Below, in pieces: positions 17,397 through 26,533 of a stretch of 64,000 bases of DNA. Where the stretch lies: positions 62,001-126,000 of the forward strand of contig NZ_JAHLOD010000001.1 in NCBI RefSeq assembly GCF_018917145.1, read 5' to 3'. Under the pieces are notes generated by a model that was not told the origin of the DNA, made no database searches, and saw only the letters and a program-made list of their open reading frames with translations. The position numbers and the translations under genes are program-made. Every line of letters starts with the position of its first letter. The stretch's first letter is position 1. Source of the stretch: Clostridium bornimense (lineage in GTDB: Bacteria > Bacillota > Clostridia > Clostridiales > Clostridiaceae).

Positions 17397-19598
17397 TTAG
17401 TCTCCAACTTCTTCTAACGTTAAAGTAATAGATGTTCCTACAACAACTTCAGTTTCCTTGCTGATGCTTTGCTTAACAACTATTCCATTGTTTCCAATAA
17501 AATTACACTTAAGCCCAATAGAATTTAAAGTCTCTATAGCTCTTTCTTTACTATACCCGCGTAAATTAGGTACACCTACCATATTATTATAATTTCCATC
17601 ATCACTAGTGTAAAGAACAATTTTTGTTCCTTCCTCTACAGCAAAACCAGGCTTAGGATTTGTATCTGATATTTTAGTACCATCACCATTTATTTCATAT
17701 TTCAATCCTTTTTCTTTTAATATCTTTATTGCCTCTTCTTTTGATTTTCCTCTAATTTCAGGAATCATAACATCCTTTGTAACTTCTGGCTTAAAGTCAT
17801 ATGAACTTGGTCCTAATGCTAGATAATTAAATATATCACTAAATATCTCCCTTCCAACTGGAGCTGCTATTTGTCCTGCATAATATTTAGCAGGATCTGG
17901 TTTTAAAATAGAAATCATTACTGTAATTTGAGGATTTTCAGCAGGTGCCATACCTACAAAAGTTGAAAGATATTTACCTGGTTCATATCCTCCTCCATTA
18001 GGATTCGGTATTTGAGCTGTACCAGTCTTTCCTGCAATATTATATCCTTCTACATAAGCATTTCTTCCTCCACCCTCAGATACTACCTTTTCAAGACATT
18101 CTCTAAGAGTTTTTGTTGTTTCAGTATTTAATATTTTTTTATCTATTTTAGGCTCATATTCTTTTTCTACTACATCATTACCTTTACTATCTTTTCCTAC
18201 TATCTCTTTCATAAGATGTGGAGTTATATATTGACCCCCATTTGCAACAGCATTAAATGCAGCCATATATTGTATCATAGAATTGGTATCTGCTTGACCA
18301 AAAGAAATTGTAGCTGTATCTATTGGATACATATCACTAGCTTTTTTAACTATTCCACTTGTTTCTCCTGGTAAATCTATACCAGTTTTGCTTCCAAAGC
18401 CAAATAGCTTTGCATATTTTTCTACTCTTTCAGCTCCAAGCTTTTCTCCAAGAGATCCAAAACCTGGATTACAAGAGTTTTGTAATATCTGTTCAAAACT
18501 TTGTGCTCCATGACCACCATGTTTCCAGCAATGGAAACTACTTTTTCCAACATAATGAGTTCCCGTACAATTAAAGTCAACCTTTGTTACATCTGTTACA
18601 ATACCTTCTGCAAGTGCTGCATAAGCTGTTATTACTTTATATACAGATCCTGGTTCCATAGCATCACTAACTGCTCTATTTCTCCAAAGCTTTTGAAGTT
18701 CGTCTCCATCTACACCATCAACCCAAGGATTATTAAGGTCATATCCCGGAGCTGTAGCCATACCTAATATTTCACCATTATTAGGATTCATAACAATGAT
18801 AGATACTGCCTCAGCACTATTATTAGTAAGAGCTTCATTAGCATACTTCTCTGCAAAACCTTGAATAGTTTCATCTAATGTTAATACAACATCCTTTCCA
18901 TCTACAGCTGGATAATATTGAGCTATTCCGTAAGGTAAATCTTGTTGTATATTATCTCTTTCTGTTAATATTTCTCCTGATATTCCTGATAATTCATCGT
19001 CATATTGATATTCTATACCTGTTAATCCTTTTCCATCAGAATTGGTATGTCCAATAACTTGTGATGCAAAATTACCATTAGGATAATATCTTTTAGTATC
19101 TGGAGAAATTATAATACCGTTAGCTTCCTTTTCTAAAGCCAATGCTTTTAGTTTATTAGCGACATCATCTTCTATTCTTCTTTTAAGAATTGAATATCCT
19201 AAATCTTCACCTTTTGATCCTTTTATTGTTAACTTTTTATAAACTTCGTCTTCTGTCATATCAACTATAGGTGCTATATCCTTTGCAAGTTCTTCTAATG
19301 TGAATTTATTCTTCTTTACACCATCTCTTAAAGTATTTAAGTCTAAATCCACTCTAAACAAATTTCCTGATATAGCCAACTCTTTACCTCTACGATCTAA
19401 AATACGACCTCTTTTAGCAGCTATTTTTACTTTCGAAGTCCACTGTCTCATAGCTTTCTCCTTAAGCCCCTTAGAATCAAGAACCATAACCCTAAATAAA
19501 ACAGTTGTTAATCCTACAAAAAGTAAAAGAAGTATGCCATAAATACTTATAGCTCTCCTTTTAGATATGTACCTGTCACTATATTTTTTTTTACTCAA
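17397..19598 (-). CDS. spoVD: SpoVD/PBP2-type class B penicillin-binding protein with two PASTA domains
   Basis: Membrane-anchored D,D-transpeptidase that cross-links new peptidoglycan, partner of the SEDS protein in the same operon. It has 733 residues. A cytoplasmic tail and one membrane segment (about 17-39) are followed by the dimerisation domain (about 55-215; RGRILDRRGKELA) and the transpeptidase domain with catalytic EPGSVYK (Ser318, Lys321), an SCN motif (NSCNPGF) and AGKTGTAQ. Two PASTA repeats (about 605-668 and 672-733) end the protein; B. subtilis SpoVD has one. The start is TTG (19598) behind GGAGGTATCAATT. Whether it serves sporulation, vegetative division or both is open. Confidence 0.94.
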   Translation of the reverse strand: MSKKKYSDRYISKRRAISIYGILLLLFVGLTTVLFRVMVLDSKGLKEKAMRQWTSKVKIAAKRGRILDRRGKELAISGNLFRVDLDLNTLRDGVKKNKFTLEELAKDIAPIVDMTEDEVYKKLTIKGSKGEDLGYSILKRRIEDDVANKLKALALEKEANGIIISPDTKRYYPNGNFASQVIGHTNSDGKGLTGIEYQYDDELSGISGEILTERDNIQQDLPYGIAQYYPAVDGKDVVLTLDETIQGFAEKYANEALTNNSAEAVSIIVMNPNNGEILGMATAPGYDLNNPWVDGVDGDELQKLWRNRAVSDAMEPGSVYKVITAYAALAEGIVTDVTKVDFNCTGTHYVGKSSFHCWKHGGHGAQSFEQILQNSCNPGFGSLGEKLGAERVEKYAKLFGFGSKTGIDLPGETSGIVKKASDMYPIDTATISFGQADTNSMIQYMAAFNAVANGGQYITPHLMKEIVGKDSKGNDVVEKEYEPKIDKKILNTETTKTLRECLEKVVSEGGGRNAYVEGYNIAGKTGTAQIPNPNGGGYEPGKYLSTFVGMAPAENPQITVMISILKPDPAKYYAGQIAAPVGREIFSDIFNYLALGPSSYDFKPEVTKDVMIPEIRGKSKEEAIKILKEKGLKYEINGDGTKISDTNPKPGFAVEEGTKIVLYTSDDGNYNNMVGVPNLRGYSKERAIETLNSIGLKCNFIGNNGIVVKQSISKETEVVVGTSITLTLEEVGD

Positions 19599-19612
19599 AA
19601 TTGATACCTCCG

Positions 19613-20095
19613 CTAGAATAGACCTTTTATTTTGTCAAATATATTGTCTTTTTTGTCTACCTTTGTTGGCTTCGCGAATGTTTTTTCATTTCCTTCTAAT
19701 ACAATAGCTGTTCCCTTTTGTGGAAGAACCATGTTATGACTTTCCTTTGCAGTATTCAAAACATCCTTTTCTTCTGCAACTTTTAGTAAATCAATTTTTA
19801 ATTTTTCATTGTATCTTTCAGCTACACCTAACTCATCTTTTGCATCAAAATACTGATCTTGCAAAGAATATATCATACTGTATCTAGCAACTAAAGTTAT
19901 TCCTGTAACTAAAACCATAAATATACTAAGTAATACAGATACTCTTAACCTAACTAAATTCTTTTTAGCTTTTTGTTTAGACCTTACCCTTTGTTCCCTA
20001 AGCTTTTCATATTCATTTTCCCTTTGTACTTCAATAGCACTTTGCTTTAAAGCATTGCTTCCTTTAATTATGTATTCCTCTTTCTCCAATAACAT
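19613..20095 (-). CDS. ftsL: FtsL-like cell division protein
   Basis: Small bitopic protein that pairs with DivIB and DivIC in the septal complex. It has 160 residues. A basic cytoplasmic region (30-50, REQRVRSKQKAKKN) leads into one membrane segment (about 51-71) and then an extracytoplasmic coiled coil (about 76-115, LQDQYFDAKDELGVAERYN). Sequence conservation in this family is low, so the call rests on topology and on the position between rsmH and spoVD. The ribosome binding site is AGGGGGGAATAA. Confidence 0.85.
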   Translation of the reverse strand: MLLEKEEYIIKGSNALKQSAIEVQRENEYEKLREQRVRSKQKAKKNLVRLRVSVLLSIFMVLVTGITLVARYSMIYSLQDQYFDAKDELGVAERYNEKLKIDLLKVAEEKDVLNTAKESHNMVLPQKGTAIVLEGNEKTFAKPTKVDKKDNIFDKIKGLF

Positions 20096-20113
20096 ATTTA
20101 TTCCCCCCTAGTG

Positions 20114-21052
20114 CTATTTAGAACTTTTCTTCTCACAAATTCTAAGCTTCGCACTTCTACTTCTATTATTAAGATTTAATTCTTCACTACTACATTCAAT
20201 TGGCTTTCTAGTAATAATTTTTACTTTAGGTTTTTTCCCACAGATACAAATAGGAAATTCACTTGGACATGTACATGGTTTTTCATTATCCCTAAAAATA
20301 TTCTTTACTATTCTATCCTCTAATGAATGGAAAGTTATTATAGATAGTCTTCCCCCATCATTTAACCTATCTATAGAATCATTTATCGCCTTATCCAAAA
20401 TTGATAACTCACTATTTACTTCTATTCTTATTGCTTGAAATGTTTTCTTACCAGGATGTCCATCCTTTCTAAACTTAGCTGGAATAGATTTCTTTATAAT
20501 TTCTACCAATTCGAATGTAGTTTCAATAGGCTTAATTTGTCTATCAATAACTATATGCTTAGCAATGTTTTTAGCAAATTTTTCTTCACCAAAATCTCTT
20601 ATAACCTTATATAATTTTTCTTCACTATACTCATTAACCACATTATAAGCAGAAAAATCTTTTTCTCTATCCATTCTCATATCAAGCGGGGCATCTTTAT
20701 GATAACTAAATCCCCTTTCTGCTCTATCTAATTGTGGTGATGATACTCCAAGGTCCATAACAATACCATCAACTTTTTCAATTCCTAAATCATCTAACAC
20801 CTCTGATATATTGTAAAAGTTGTTATGTACATACTCTACATTACTAAACTTACTTAATCTTTTTTTAGATGCTTCAATCGCCATAGTATCTTGATCTATA
20901 CCTACAAGTTTTCCAGTTCCATCCAACCTTTTTAAGATTTCTTCGGAATGACCTCCTCCACCTAAAGTACAATCAACATAAATTCCATTTTTTCTTACAT
21001 TTAAGCCATCCACTGTTTCTGTAAGCATTACCGTATAATGACTAAACTCCAT
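20114..21052 (-). CDS. rsmH: 16S rRNA m4C1402 methyltransferase
   Basis: SAM-dependent methyltransferase that N4-methylates C1402 in the decoding centre of 16S rRNA. It has 312 residues. The start [13 protein letters not shown], the SAM loop [41 protein letters not shown] and [10 protein letters not shown] are all hallmark motifs. A cysteine-rich stretch, [17 protein letters not shown], precedes the C-terminus, as in clostridial homologues. It is second in the mraZ operon, 13 bp after mraZ. Confidence 0.97.
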   Translation of the reverse strand: MEFSHYTVMLTETVDGLNVRKNGIYVDCTLGGGGHSEEILKRLDGTGKLVGIDQDTMAIEASKKRLSKFSNVEYVHNNFYNISEVLDDLGIEKVDGIVMDLGVSSPQLDRAERGFSYHKDAPLDMRMDREKDFSAYNVVNEYSEEKLYKVIRDFGEEKFAKNIAKHIVIDRQIKPIETTFELVEIIKKSIPAKFRKDGHPGKKTFQAIRIEVNSELSILDKAINDSIDRLNDGGRLSIITFHSLEDRIVKNIFRDNEKPCTCPSEFPICICGKKPKVKIITRKPIECSSEELNLNNRSRSAKLRICEKKSSK

Positions 21053-21065
21053 TGTATTTCTCCTT

Positions 21066-21494
21066 CTATATTCCTAATTCAGACATTTTTTCACCGATTT
21101 CATCCATATTTATGTCACTTTCCGTATAGCTGTTCCACTTTTCCTTACTCCAAATTTCAATTCTATTAGATACTCCAATAGACACAACTTCTTTGACAAT
21201 CCCCGCATATTGCATTAAGTTTTGTGGTATTAAAGTTCTTCCTTGTTTATCAAAAGTCATTTCATTTGCTCCTGAAAAGAAAAATCTCACAAAAGCCCTA
21301 GCATCTTTAGATGTTAATGGTAATGACTTTAACTTTTCTTCTAGTATAGCCCATTCCTCTCTAGGGTATACATAAAGACATCCATCAAGTCCTTTGGTCA
21401 TTATACATGCTTCACCTAAACCTTCTCTAAACTTTGAAGGGAGAATTATTCTGTTTTTAGCATCAATGGCATGTCCATATTCACCTATAAACAT
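21066..21494 (-). CDS. mraZ: MraZ transcriptional regulator
   Basis: DNA-binding regulator of the division and cell-wall operon, a dodecameric ring in structures of homologues. It has 142 residues with two SpoVT/AbrB-like halves: the first contains [19 protein letters not shown] and the second [19 protein letters not shown]. It is the first gene of its own operon, and three perfect 10-bp MraZ boxes lie 27-56 bp before the start codon, so autoregulation is expected. The ribosome binding site is TTGGGGTGAGCTT. Confidence 0.97.
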   Translation of the reverse strand: MFIGEYGHAIDAKNRIILPSKFREGLGEACIMTKGLDGCLYVYPREEWAILEEKLKSLPLTSKDARAFVRFFFSGANEMTFDKQGRTLIPQNLMQYAGIVKEVVSIGVSNRIEIWSKEKWNSYTESDINMDEIGEKMSELGI

Positions 21495-21520
21495 AAGCTC
21501 ACCCCAACTTCATAACTTTG

Positions 21521-21550
21521 AACCACTTTAAACCACTTTAAACCACTTTA
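21521..21550 (-). promoter_or_regulatory. mraZ: triple MraZ box (operator)
   Basis: Three exact tandem copies of TAAAGTGGTT in minus-strand sense, one per 10 bp, followed by a degenerate fourth (CAAAGTTATG, 21520-21511). AAAGTG[T/G] repeats at about 10-bp spacing are the known MraZ recognition pattern. They begin a few bases downstream of the -10 hexamer, over the expected transcription start, which favours repression. Confidence 0.88.
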
Positions 21551-21555
21551 CTTAT

Positions 21556-21584
21556 ATTTTATATTCATTTTCATATCTATTCAA
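21556..21584 (-). promoter_or_regulatory. promoter of the mraZ operon
   Basis: TTGAAT (21584-21579), a 17-bp spacer, then TAAAAT (21561-21556). The predicted start near 21549 falls inside the MraZ boxes. Confidence 0.75.
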
Positions 21585-21658
21585 CCATATATGAAAATTT
21601 TATTTAAATTTCATAACATTTTTTATATTAATACGTTATTTTAAAACTTTTATTCCTT

Positions 21659-21709
21659 TTACTGGAATTAATCTCCATAAAAATATCATTTCCGGTAATT
21701 GTTTTTTTT
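21659..21709 (+). terminator. orphan terminator-like hairpin
   Basis: TTACTGGAA (21659-21667) can pair with TTCCGGTAA (21690-21698), leaving a 22-nt loop, and eight T follow at 21702-21709. No plus-strand gene precedes it, so it would terminate either a small RNA or antisense transcription from the mraZ side. Confidence 0.4.
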
Positions 21710-21737
21710 ATGATTATCCTTTGCAATTCTATCTTTC

Positions 21738-21766
21738 TTGAAATCTAATACATCGTAATATATAAT
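21738..21766 (+). promoter_or_regulatory. sigma-A promoter of ychF
   Basis: TTGAAA (21738-21743), a 17-bp spacer and TATAAT (21761-21766), 43 bp before the ychF ATG. This is close to consensus. Confidence 0.85.
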
Positions 21767-21809
21767 CTATAGTTAGATATTATATGTATATTAGAAAGGA
21801 TTTTTTAAG

Positions 21810-22904
21810 ATGAAATTAGGTATAGTTGGTCTACCAAACGTAGGTAAAAGTACATTATTTAATGCAATAACAAAAGCTGGTGCTGAATCAGCTAACTACC
21901 CATTCTGTACAATTGAACCAAACGTTGGTGTTGTTAATGTTCCAGATAAAAGATTAGATGTATTAGAAAAAATTTATAATACAAAGAAAAAAGTATATGC
22001 TAGCATAGAATTTTATGATATAGCTGGACTTGTTAGAGGAGCTTCAAAAGGTGAAGGATTAGGTAATAAATTCTTATCACATATAAGAGAATGTGAATCT
22101 ATTGTTCATGTTGTTAGATGTTTTGATGATGAAAACATAGTTCACGTTGATGGTAGTGTAGATCCTATTAGAGATATTGAAACTATCAACTTAGAACTTA
22201 TATTATCAGATTTAGAAATGGTAGAAAGAAGATTAGAGCGTACAATGAAACTTGTTCGTTCTGGGGATAAAAAAGCAAAAGCAGAATATGCTCTTCTTGA
22301 AGAATTAAAAGCACATTTAGAAGCTGAAAAACCAGCTAGAAGTTTTGAATGTGATGAAGAACAAGCTGCATTCTTAAAATCTTTATTTTTAATAACTTTA
22401 AAACCTGTTTTATATGCTGCTAATGTGTCTGAAGATGATATAATTTCTGGAGAAGAAAATCAATATGTAGCAAAACTTAGAGAATATGCTTCAAATGAAA
22501 ATTCTGAAGTAATGGTTGTATGTGCTTCTCTTGAAGAACAATTAAGCGGGCTTGATGAAGAAGAAGAAAAAGAAATGCTTGCTGAATATGGTCTTGAAGA
22601 ATCAGGACTTGATAAACTTATAAGAGCATCTTATAAATTACTAGGTCTTATGAGTTTCTTAACTGCTGGTGAAATAGAAGTAAGAGCTTGGACTATAAAA
22701 ATAGGAACAAAAGCTCCTGCTGCTGCTGGTAAGATTCATTCAGATATAGAAAGAGGATTCATTAGAGCTGAAATAGTATCTTATGATGACTTAGTAGCTT
22801 GTGGTAGTGAAGCTGCTGCAAAAGAAAAAGGATTATATAGACTTGAAGGTAAAGAGTATATAATGAAAGATGGCGACATCGTAAACTTTAGATTTAATGT
22901 TTAA
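21810..22904 (+). CDS. ychF: YchF/OLA1-type GTPase/ATPase
   Basis: Ribosome-associated Obg-family P-loop NTPase; relatives hydrolyse ATP better than GTP and take part in translation and stress control. It has 364 residues. G1 is GLPNVGKST (7-15), then NYPFCTIEPNVGVV, the G3 DIAGLVRGASKGEGLGNKFL, a helical insertion (about 130-200) and the TGS-like C-terminal domain with GKIHSDIERGFIRAEIVSYDD and YRLEGKEYIMKDGDIVNFRF. It is monocistronic, with its own promoter and terminator, and the ribosome binding site is AAAGGATTTTTTAAG. Confidence 0.97.
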   Translation: MKLGIVGLPNVGKSTLFNAITKAGAESANYPFCTIEPNVGVVNVPDKRLDVLEKIYNTKKKVYASIEFYDIAGLVRGASKGEGLGNKFLSHIRECESIVHVVRCFDDENIVHVDGSVDPIRDIETINLELILSDLEMVERRLERTMKLVRSGDKKAKAEYALLEELKAHLEAEKPARSFECDEEQAAFLKSLFLITLKPVLYAANVSEDDIISGEENQYVAKLREYASNENSEVMVVCASLEEQLSGLDEEEEKEMLAEYGLEESGLDKLIRASYKLLGLMSFLTAGEIEVRAWTIKIGTKAPAAAGKIHSDIERGFIRAEIVSYDDLVACGSEAAAKEKGLYRLEGKEYIMKDGDIVNFRFNV

Positions 22905-22910
22905 TAGACT

Positions 22911-22940
22911 AAGACTATAGCAATGCTATAGTCTTTTTTT
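22911..22940 (+). terminator. terminator of ychF
   Basis: Perfect 11-bp stem AAGACTATAGC-AAT-GCTATAGTCTT running into a T tract. Confidence 0.93.
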
Positions 22941-23067
22941 ATTATTGTATTATTAATTTAATATAGATGTATAATTGAAATATTAATTTTAATAGTCTCT
23001 CAATGAATATACGAACTTACCTCAAAACTATACTGTTTTCTTTATGAAAAAATATCTAAAATCAATT

Positions 23068-25293
23068 CTATATATACTTAATTATTTCCTCTCTCATAAT
23101 ATTTATTATTTCCTCTTTGCTCTTATCAAACATTACTTCTACAGCATCATCAATACTATCCATTATATAAATTGAAAATTTCTCTTCTTTTATAGCATTT
23201 TCAACATCATTATTTAAAACTAAATTTCTAATATTAGCTCTTGGTATCAAAACACCTTTTCCTTTATAAGTATCTACTAAATTGCAAACTTTAAAGAAAC
23301 CTTCTATTTTTTCATTTACTCCACCAATAGGTTGTATTTCTCCCATTTGATTCATTGATCCCGTTATAGCAATATTTTGTTTTAAAGGAATTCTAGTAAC
23401 AGCAGAAATCATTGATAAAAATTCAGCTACAGAAGCAGAATCTCCCTCCAAATTACTATAGAGTTGTTCAAAAGATATATAAAAATTTACAGGTATGTTA
23501 TAAATTCCATCTAAATACCTTAAAAAAGCACCTTTAAGAATTAGAATTGACTTACTATGAATTTTACCACTTAAACTACTTTCCTTATGATTATCTACAA
23601 TATCTCCATTTCCTCTAGAGCAGACACAAGTTATTCTTATAGGTTTCCCAAAGGAAAAATCTCCTCCATCAATAACAGATAATCCATTAACTTCTCCAAT
23701 CTTTTCGCCTTTTACAGAAACAAATATTTCCTTATCTTTATAGCTCTTTAAATACTCTTTCTCTATTTCATCTTCTTTAAATAGAAAGCTATATACTGAG
23801 TTATAAGTTAGCTTATTATCCACTCCACCTAAAAAAGCTATGTCCTCCAAAAATTCGTAATCAAATATAATCTTTTCTTTACTTTCATTTCGTCTCATAA
23901 AACCCTTTAGTATTATCAAATATATACTCTCATCCTCTATTTCAATAGAGTTATTTTTACAAATATCCTTAAACTTTTCTAATAGTATTATAAAATTATT
24001 CTCTTCTAATATTTTATTATTAACTACTTTCACCCTAAATATATTTTTAAAATCGTTATCAATATTATATAGAGTTTCAAATATTTCATACTCACCTATA
24101 AGTACAATTTTTGTATTTGCCTCAACATCTTCAGGCATAAATCCATTTAAAGTAATATAATCAATTGATGACGTTATCTTGTATCCTACTTTACCACTAT
24201 ACAAAAAATTCTTTAGAAATTGATATCCTTGAGGATAACTGATAAGATCTTCAGCTCTTAATATTAAACACCCTTCATTAGCCCTCAAAATAGCACCCGG
24301 TCTTAACATTGATATATTTGTAACATAAGATCCATTAATACTTTCAGATTCAAATCTACCAAATAAATTACTTATATTAGGTTCATCTTCAAAATAAACT
24401 AGTGGATGTTTTCTATCACTATTGTCTACTATTACATTAATATCATATTTTTTTAATATATCATCAATTGTGCTTCCATCTTCCTCTTTAAAAATTTTTT
24501 TATCCATTATTTCATCAATTATTACATCAACAAAATTTAATAAGTATTTCTTTCCTTCTTCCTCTTCAATAAATTCTTCCTCTATTTCATCTTTACATAT
24601 AATCTGAAAATCAATAATTTCTTTTTTAAATATCTCTTCTATCTCTTTGTTTTCTTTATCATCTATATCGCCAATATCTTTTACAATTCCCTCTGTTATC
24701 ACTTTTAATTCTTCCAATTTCTCTAATATATCATCCCTATTTTCTTCATCTAACTTATTAAATTCATCTTCACTAAGTAATTTCCCATCTATAATAGGAG
24801 TAAAAGCAAAACCTTTTTCACTAAAATCTAATTCAAATCCATTTTCCTTAGATATTTTTAATAACTTATCCATTAATTCATCTTTTTCATCTTTATATTT
24901 TTCTACTATTGCATTCTTTTCATCTATATCATCATTTGATAAGAAATTGCTTATATTAGCATTTAATGATTCTTTTATATCTTCTATTTTCCTTTTTATT
25001 TTTATTCCATAACCATTTGCAACCTTTATAGCATAAGGATTTTTACTCTCCTTTAATGCAACATAGCATATATCTTTAGGCGCTTCTTTTTTTCTATAAT
25101 ACTCCTCTATTATCTCAATTAACTTTTCTCTACAATAATTGGAATATTTATCTACAAAAAATAGATTATAGCCTCTTCTATTAACTGATAAAGCCTTGCT
25201 AATTTCATCTTTAATAGAAGCCTGATAGTTTCTATCATTATCTTTACTTATTGAAACCTTAAGGGATATATCATCATAAGATAACTTTTCCAT
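23068..25293 (-). CDS. Lon-like serine protease with degenerate ATPase region
   Basis: Belongs to the Lon-like family with an AAA_32-type N-terminal region and a C-terminal S16 protease domain. It has 741 residues. The protease domain is intact: GDSASVAEF (617-625, catalytic Ser621 by alignment to Lon) and GGVNEKIEGF with Lys662. The middle region keeps family wording (RPGAILRANEGCLILRAEDLI, VLIGEYEIFETLYN). The place of the Walker A loop reads RRGYNLFFVDKYSNYCREK, and no GxxxxGK[ST] occurs anywhere. A highly charged helical insert covers about 110-270. It stands alone between ychF and deoC, with ribosome binding site GGGGGGAGGG. Proteolysis may be ATP-independent; that is inference. Confidence 0.85.
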   Translation of the reverse strand: MEKLSYDDISLKVSISKDNDRNYQASIKDEISKALSVNRRGYNLFFVDKYSNYCREKLIEIIEEYYRKKEAPKDICYVALKESKNPYAIKVANGYGIKIKRKIEDIKESLNANISNFLSNDDIDEKNAIVEKYKDEKDELMDKLLKISKENGFELDFSEKGFAFTPIIDGKLLSEDEFNKLDEENRDDILEKLEELKVITEGIVKDIGDIDDKENKEIEEIFKKEIIDFQIICKDEIEEEFIEEEEGKKYLLNFVDVIIDEIMDKKIFKEEDGSTIDDILKKYDINVIVDNSDRKHPLVYFEDEPNISNLFGRFESESINGSYVTNISMLRPGAILRANEGCLILRAEDLISYPQGYQFLKNFLYSGKVGYKITSSIDYITLNGFMPEDVEANTKIVLIGEYEIFETLYNIDNDFKNIFRVKVVNNKILEENNFIILLEKFKDICKNNSIEIEDESIYLIILKGFMRRNESKEKIIFDYEFLEDIAFLGGVDNKLTYNSVYSFLFKEDEIEKEYLKSYKDKEIFVSVKGEKIGEVNGLSVIDGGDFSFGKPIRITCVCSRGNGDIVDNHKESSLSGKIHSKSILILKGAFLRYLDGIYNIPVNFYISFEQLYSNLEGDSASVAEFLSMISAVTRIPLKQNIAITGSMNQMGEIQPIGGVNEKIEGFFKVCNLVDTYKGKGVLIPRANIRNLVLNNDVENAIKEEKFSIYIMDSIDDAVEVMFDKSKEEIINIMREEIIKYI

Positions 25294-25694
25294 ACATAAC
25301 CCTCCCCCCGATATTAAAATGTATATTCAAAATCAAATGTATTAATTACCTATCTTAAATAAAACTTAATTTTGAATATAGTTTGGAGGACTGCATAGTG
25401 AATTATATAAATTTATCTTTGCAGGGCACATATAAAAGGCACAAGTATATATCAGTGTACAATTGTCAGTTCACAGTTATTGCGAATTGAACATATGATA
25501 TTTTCCCCACAGAGGAAAATTAACCGAAACTGTGCACTGAAAATACCCTTACTTATGCCTTGTTCCATCTAACCTGTACCCTGTCTTGTGCCATAATAAA
25601 AGGAGGTATCGCTCTAACAACTTTTCATTTGTTAATGCGACAACCTCCTATCTAACTTATGCTTTGTGCCCTGAAATCTGTGCACTTATATCCA
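25294..25694. repeat. intergenic repeat region with gtgcac/cctgtgcc elements
   Basis: This 401-bp stretch has no gene. It contains GTGTACAATTGTCAGTTCACAG, a hairpin TTTTCCccacagaGGAAAA, CTGTGCACTG, then 'ccttacttatgccttgttccatctaacctgt' type text and TTGTGCCATAATAAAAG directly before the deoC terminator. The same string of elements, diverged, occurs at 31570-31743, and related pieces occur at 44413-44510 and 27050-27120. Confidence 0.7.
25602..25652 (-). terminator. terminator of deoC (family A hairpin)
   Basis: The outer arms AGGAGGTATCGC (25602-25613) and GCGACAACCTCCT (25638-25650), with a two-base bulge, enclose an inner stem TAACAA/TTGTTA. On the minus strand a TTTTATTATGG run follows, as in the copy at 31744. 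Confidence 0.85.
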
Positions 25695-26375
25695 TTAATA
25701 ATTCATATCTTTATTACTATCAACTTTGTTTACTATGTTTATAGATGCTGATGCACCAATTCTAGTAGCTCCTGCATTTATCATTTTTATAGCATCAGAA
25801 TATGTTCTTACTCCACCTGATGCTTTAACACCCATTTCTTCTCCAACTGTTTCTCTCATAAGTCTTATATCTTCTTCTGTAGCTCCTCCAATTGAAAATC
25901 CTGTGGATGTTTTTACAAAATCAGCTCCTGCTTTTTTACTTAATAAACAAGCTATTTTCTTTTCTTCATCATTTAGTAAGCAAGTTTCTAAAATAACCTT
26001 AACTATAGCTTTTCCTTTTGCTGCTTCTACAACAGCTTCAATATCTTTTAAGACATAGTCATAATCTTCTTCTTTTAACTTACCAATATTCATCACCATG
26101 TCTACTTCTGTAGCTCCATCCTCGATTGCTACTTTAGTTTCAAATTTTTTTACTTCTGTAACATTCGCTCCTAATGGAAATCCTATTACTGTACATACTT
26201 TTACGTCAGTACCTTGTAATTCTCTCTTAGCTACTGAAATATTAGATGGATTTATACATACTGATGCAAAATTATATTCTTTTGCTTCTTTACACAAGGC
26301 TTGAACCTCATCTTTAGTTGCATCTGCTTTTAGGATTGTGTGGTCTATCATTCTGCTTAATTTATCTTTTTCCAA
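25695..26375 (-). CDS. deoC: deoxyribose-phosphate aldolase
   Basis: Class I aldolase that cleaves 2-deoxyribose-5-phosphate to glyceraldehyde-3-phosphate and acetaldehyde in deoxynucleoside salvage. It has 226 residues from the chosen start. The Schiff-base Lys155 is in FVKTSTGF, the second active-site Lys184 is in [10 protein letters not shown] and Asp92 is in EVDMVMNIG. The start is set at the TTG (26375), because AAGGAGTG lies 7 bp upstream and the protein then begins [16 protein letters not shown] as in other DeoC; a TTG 18 bp upstream has no such site. The gene is monocistronic, with its own promoter and terminator, away from other deo genes. Confidence 0.95.
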   Translation of the reverse strand: MEKDKLSRMIDHTILKADATKDEVQALCKEAKEYNFASVCINPSNISVAKRELQGTDVKVCTVIGFPLGANVTEVKKFETKVAIEDGATEVDMVMNIGKLKEEDYDYVLKDIEAVVEAAKGKAIVKVILETCLLNDEEKKIACLLSKKAGADFVKTSTGFSIGGATEEDIRLMRETVGEEMGVKASGGVRTYSDAIKMINAGATRIGASASINIVNKVDSNKDMNY

Positions 26376-26398
26376 AAATATCACTCCTTGCAATTGAT

Positions 26399-26427
26399 AT
26401 TTTATATCACTCTTATAATTAATACAA
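26399..26427 (-). promoter_or_regulatory. promoter of deoC
   Basis: TTGTAT (26427-26422), a 17-bp spacer and TAAAAT (26404-26399), 23 bp before the TTG start. Confidence 0.7.
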
Positions 26428-26458
26428 TATACTATTATTAAATTTCTTTCCTTTTTCT

Positions 26459-26486
26459 TTTAAATATATTTAAAATATGATATACT
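26459..26486 (+). promoter_or_regulatory. possible promoter of the 26534 gene
   Basis: TTTAAA (26459-26464), a 16-bp spacer and TATACT (26481-26486). The -35 is weak; chosen mainly for position. Confidence 0.4.
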
Positions 26487-26533
26487 TGTGGTGTTTATCA
26501 ATGAATTATTTTAATGTAAAGGAGCAATTCTAT

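Larger units (their letters stand above)
21495..21809. other. divergent control region mraZ/ychF
   Basis: This 315-bp stretch contains, from left to right, the MraZ boxes, the mraZ promoter, an orphan hairpin with a T run on the plus strand (21659-21709) and the ychF promoter. I saw no open reading frame. Confidence 0.75.

Noticed and set aside
21521-21550. tandem 10-bp repeats as a possible CRISPR or satellite
   Set aside because: Only three units with no spacers, and the unit is the MraZ recognition sequence directly before mraZ.
24647-25012. serine-rich 121-codon frame on the plus strand
   Set aside because: Complement of the charged helical insert of the Lon-like protein; the serine and phenylalanine bias is what reversed GAA/AAA codons give.
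25294-25694. insertion sequence remnant
   Set aside because: No transposase fragment in any frame and no long terminal inverted repeats; treated as a small dispersed repeat.
26376-26393. deoC starting at the TTG at 26393
   Set aside because: The ribosome binding site AAGGAGTG would lie inside the coding region; the TTG at 26375 is correctly spaced.
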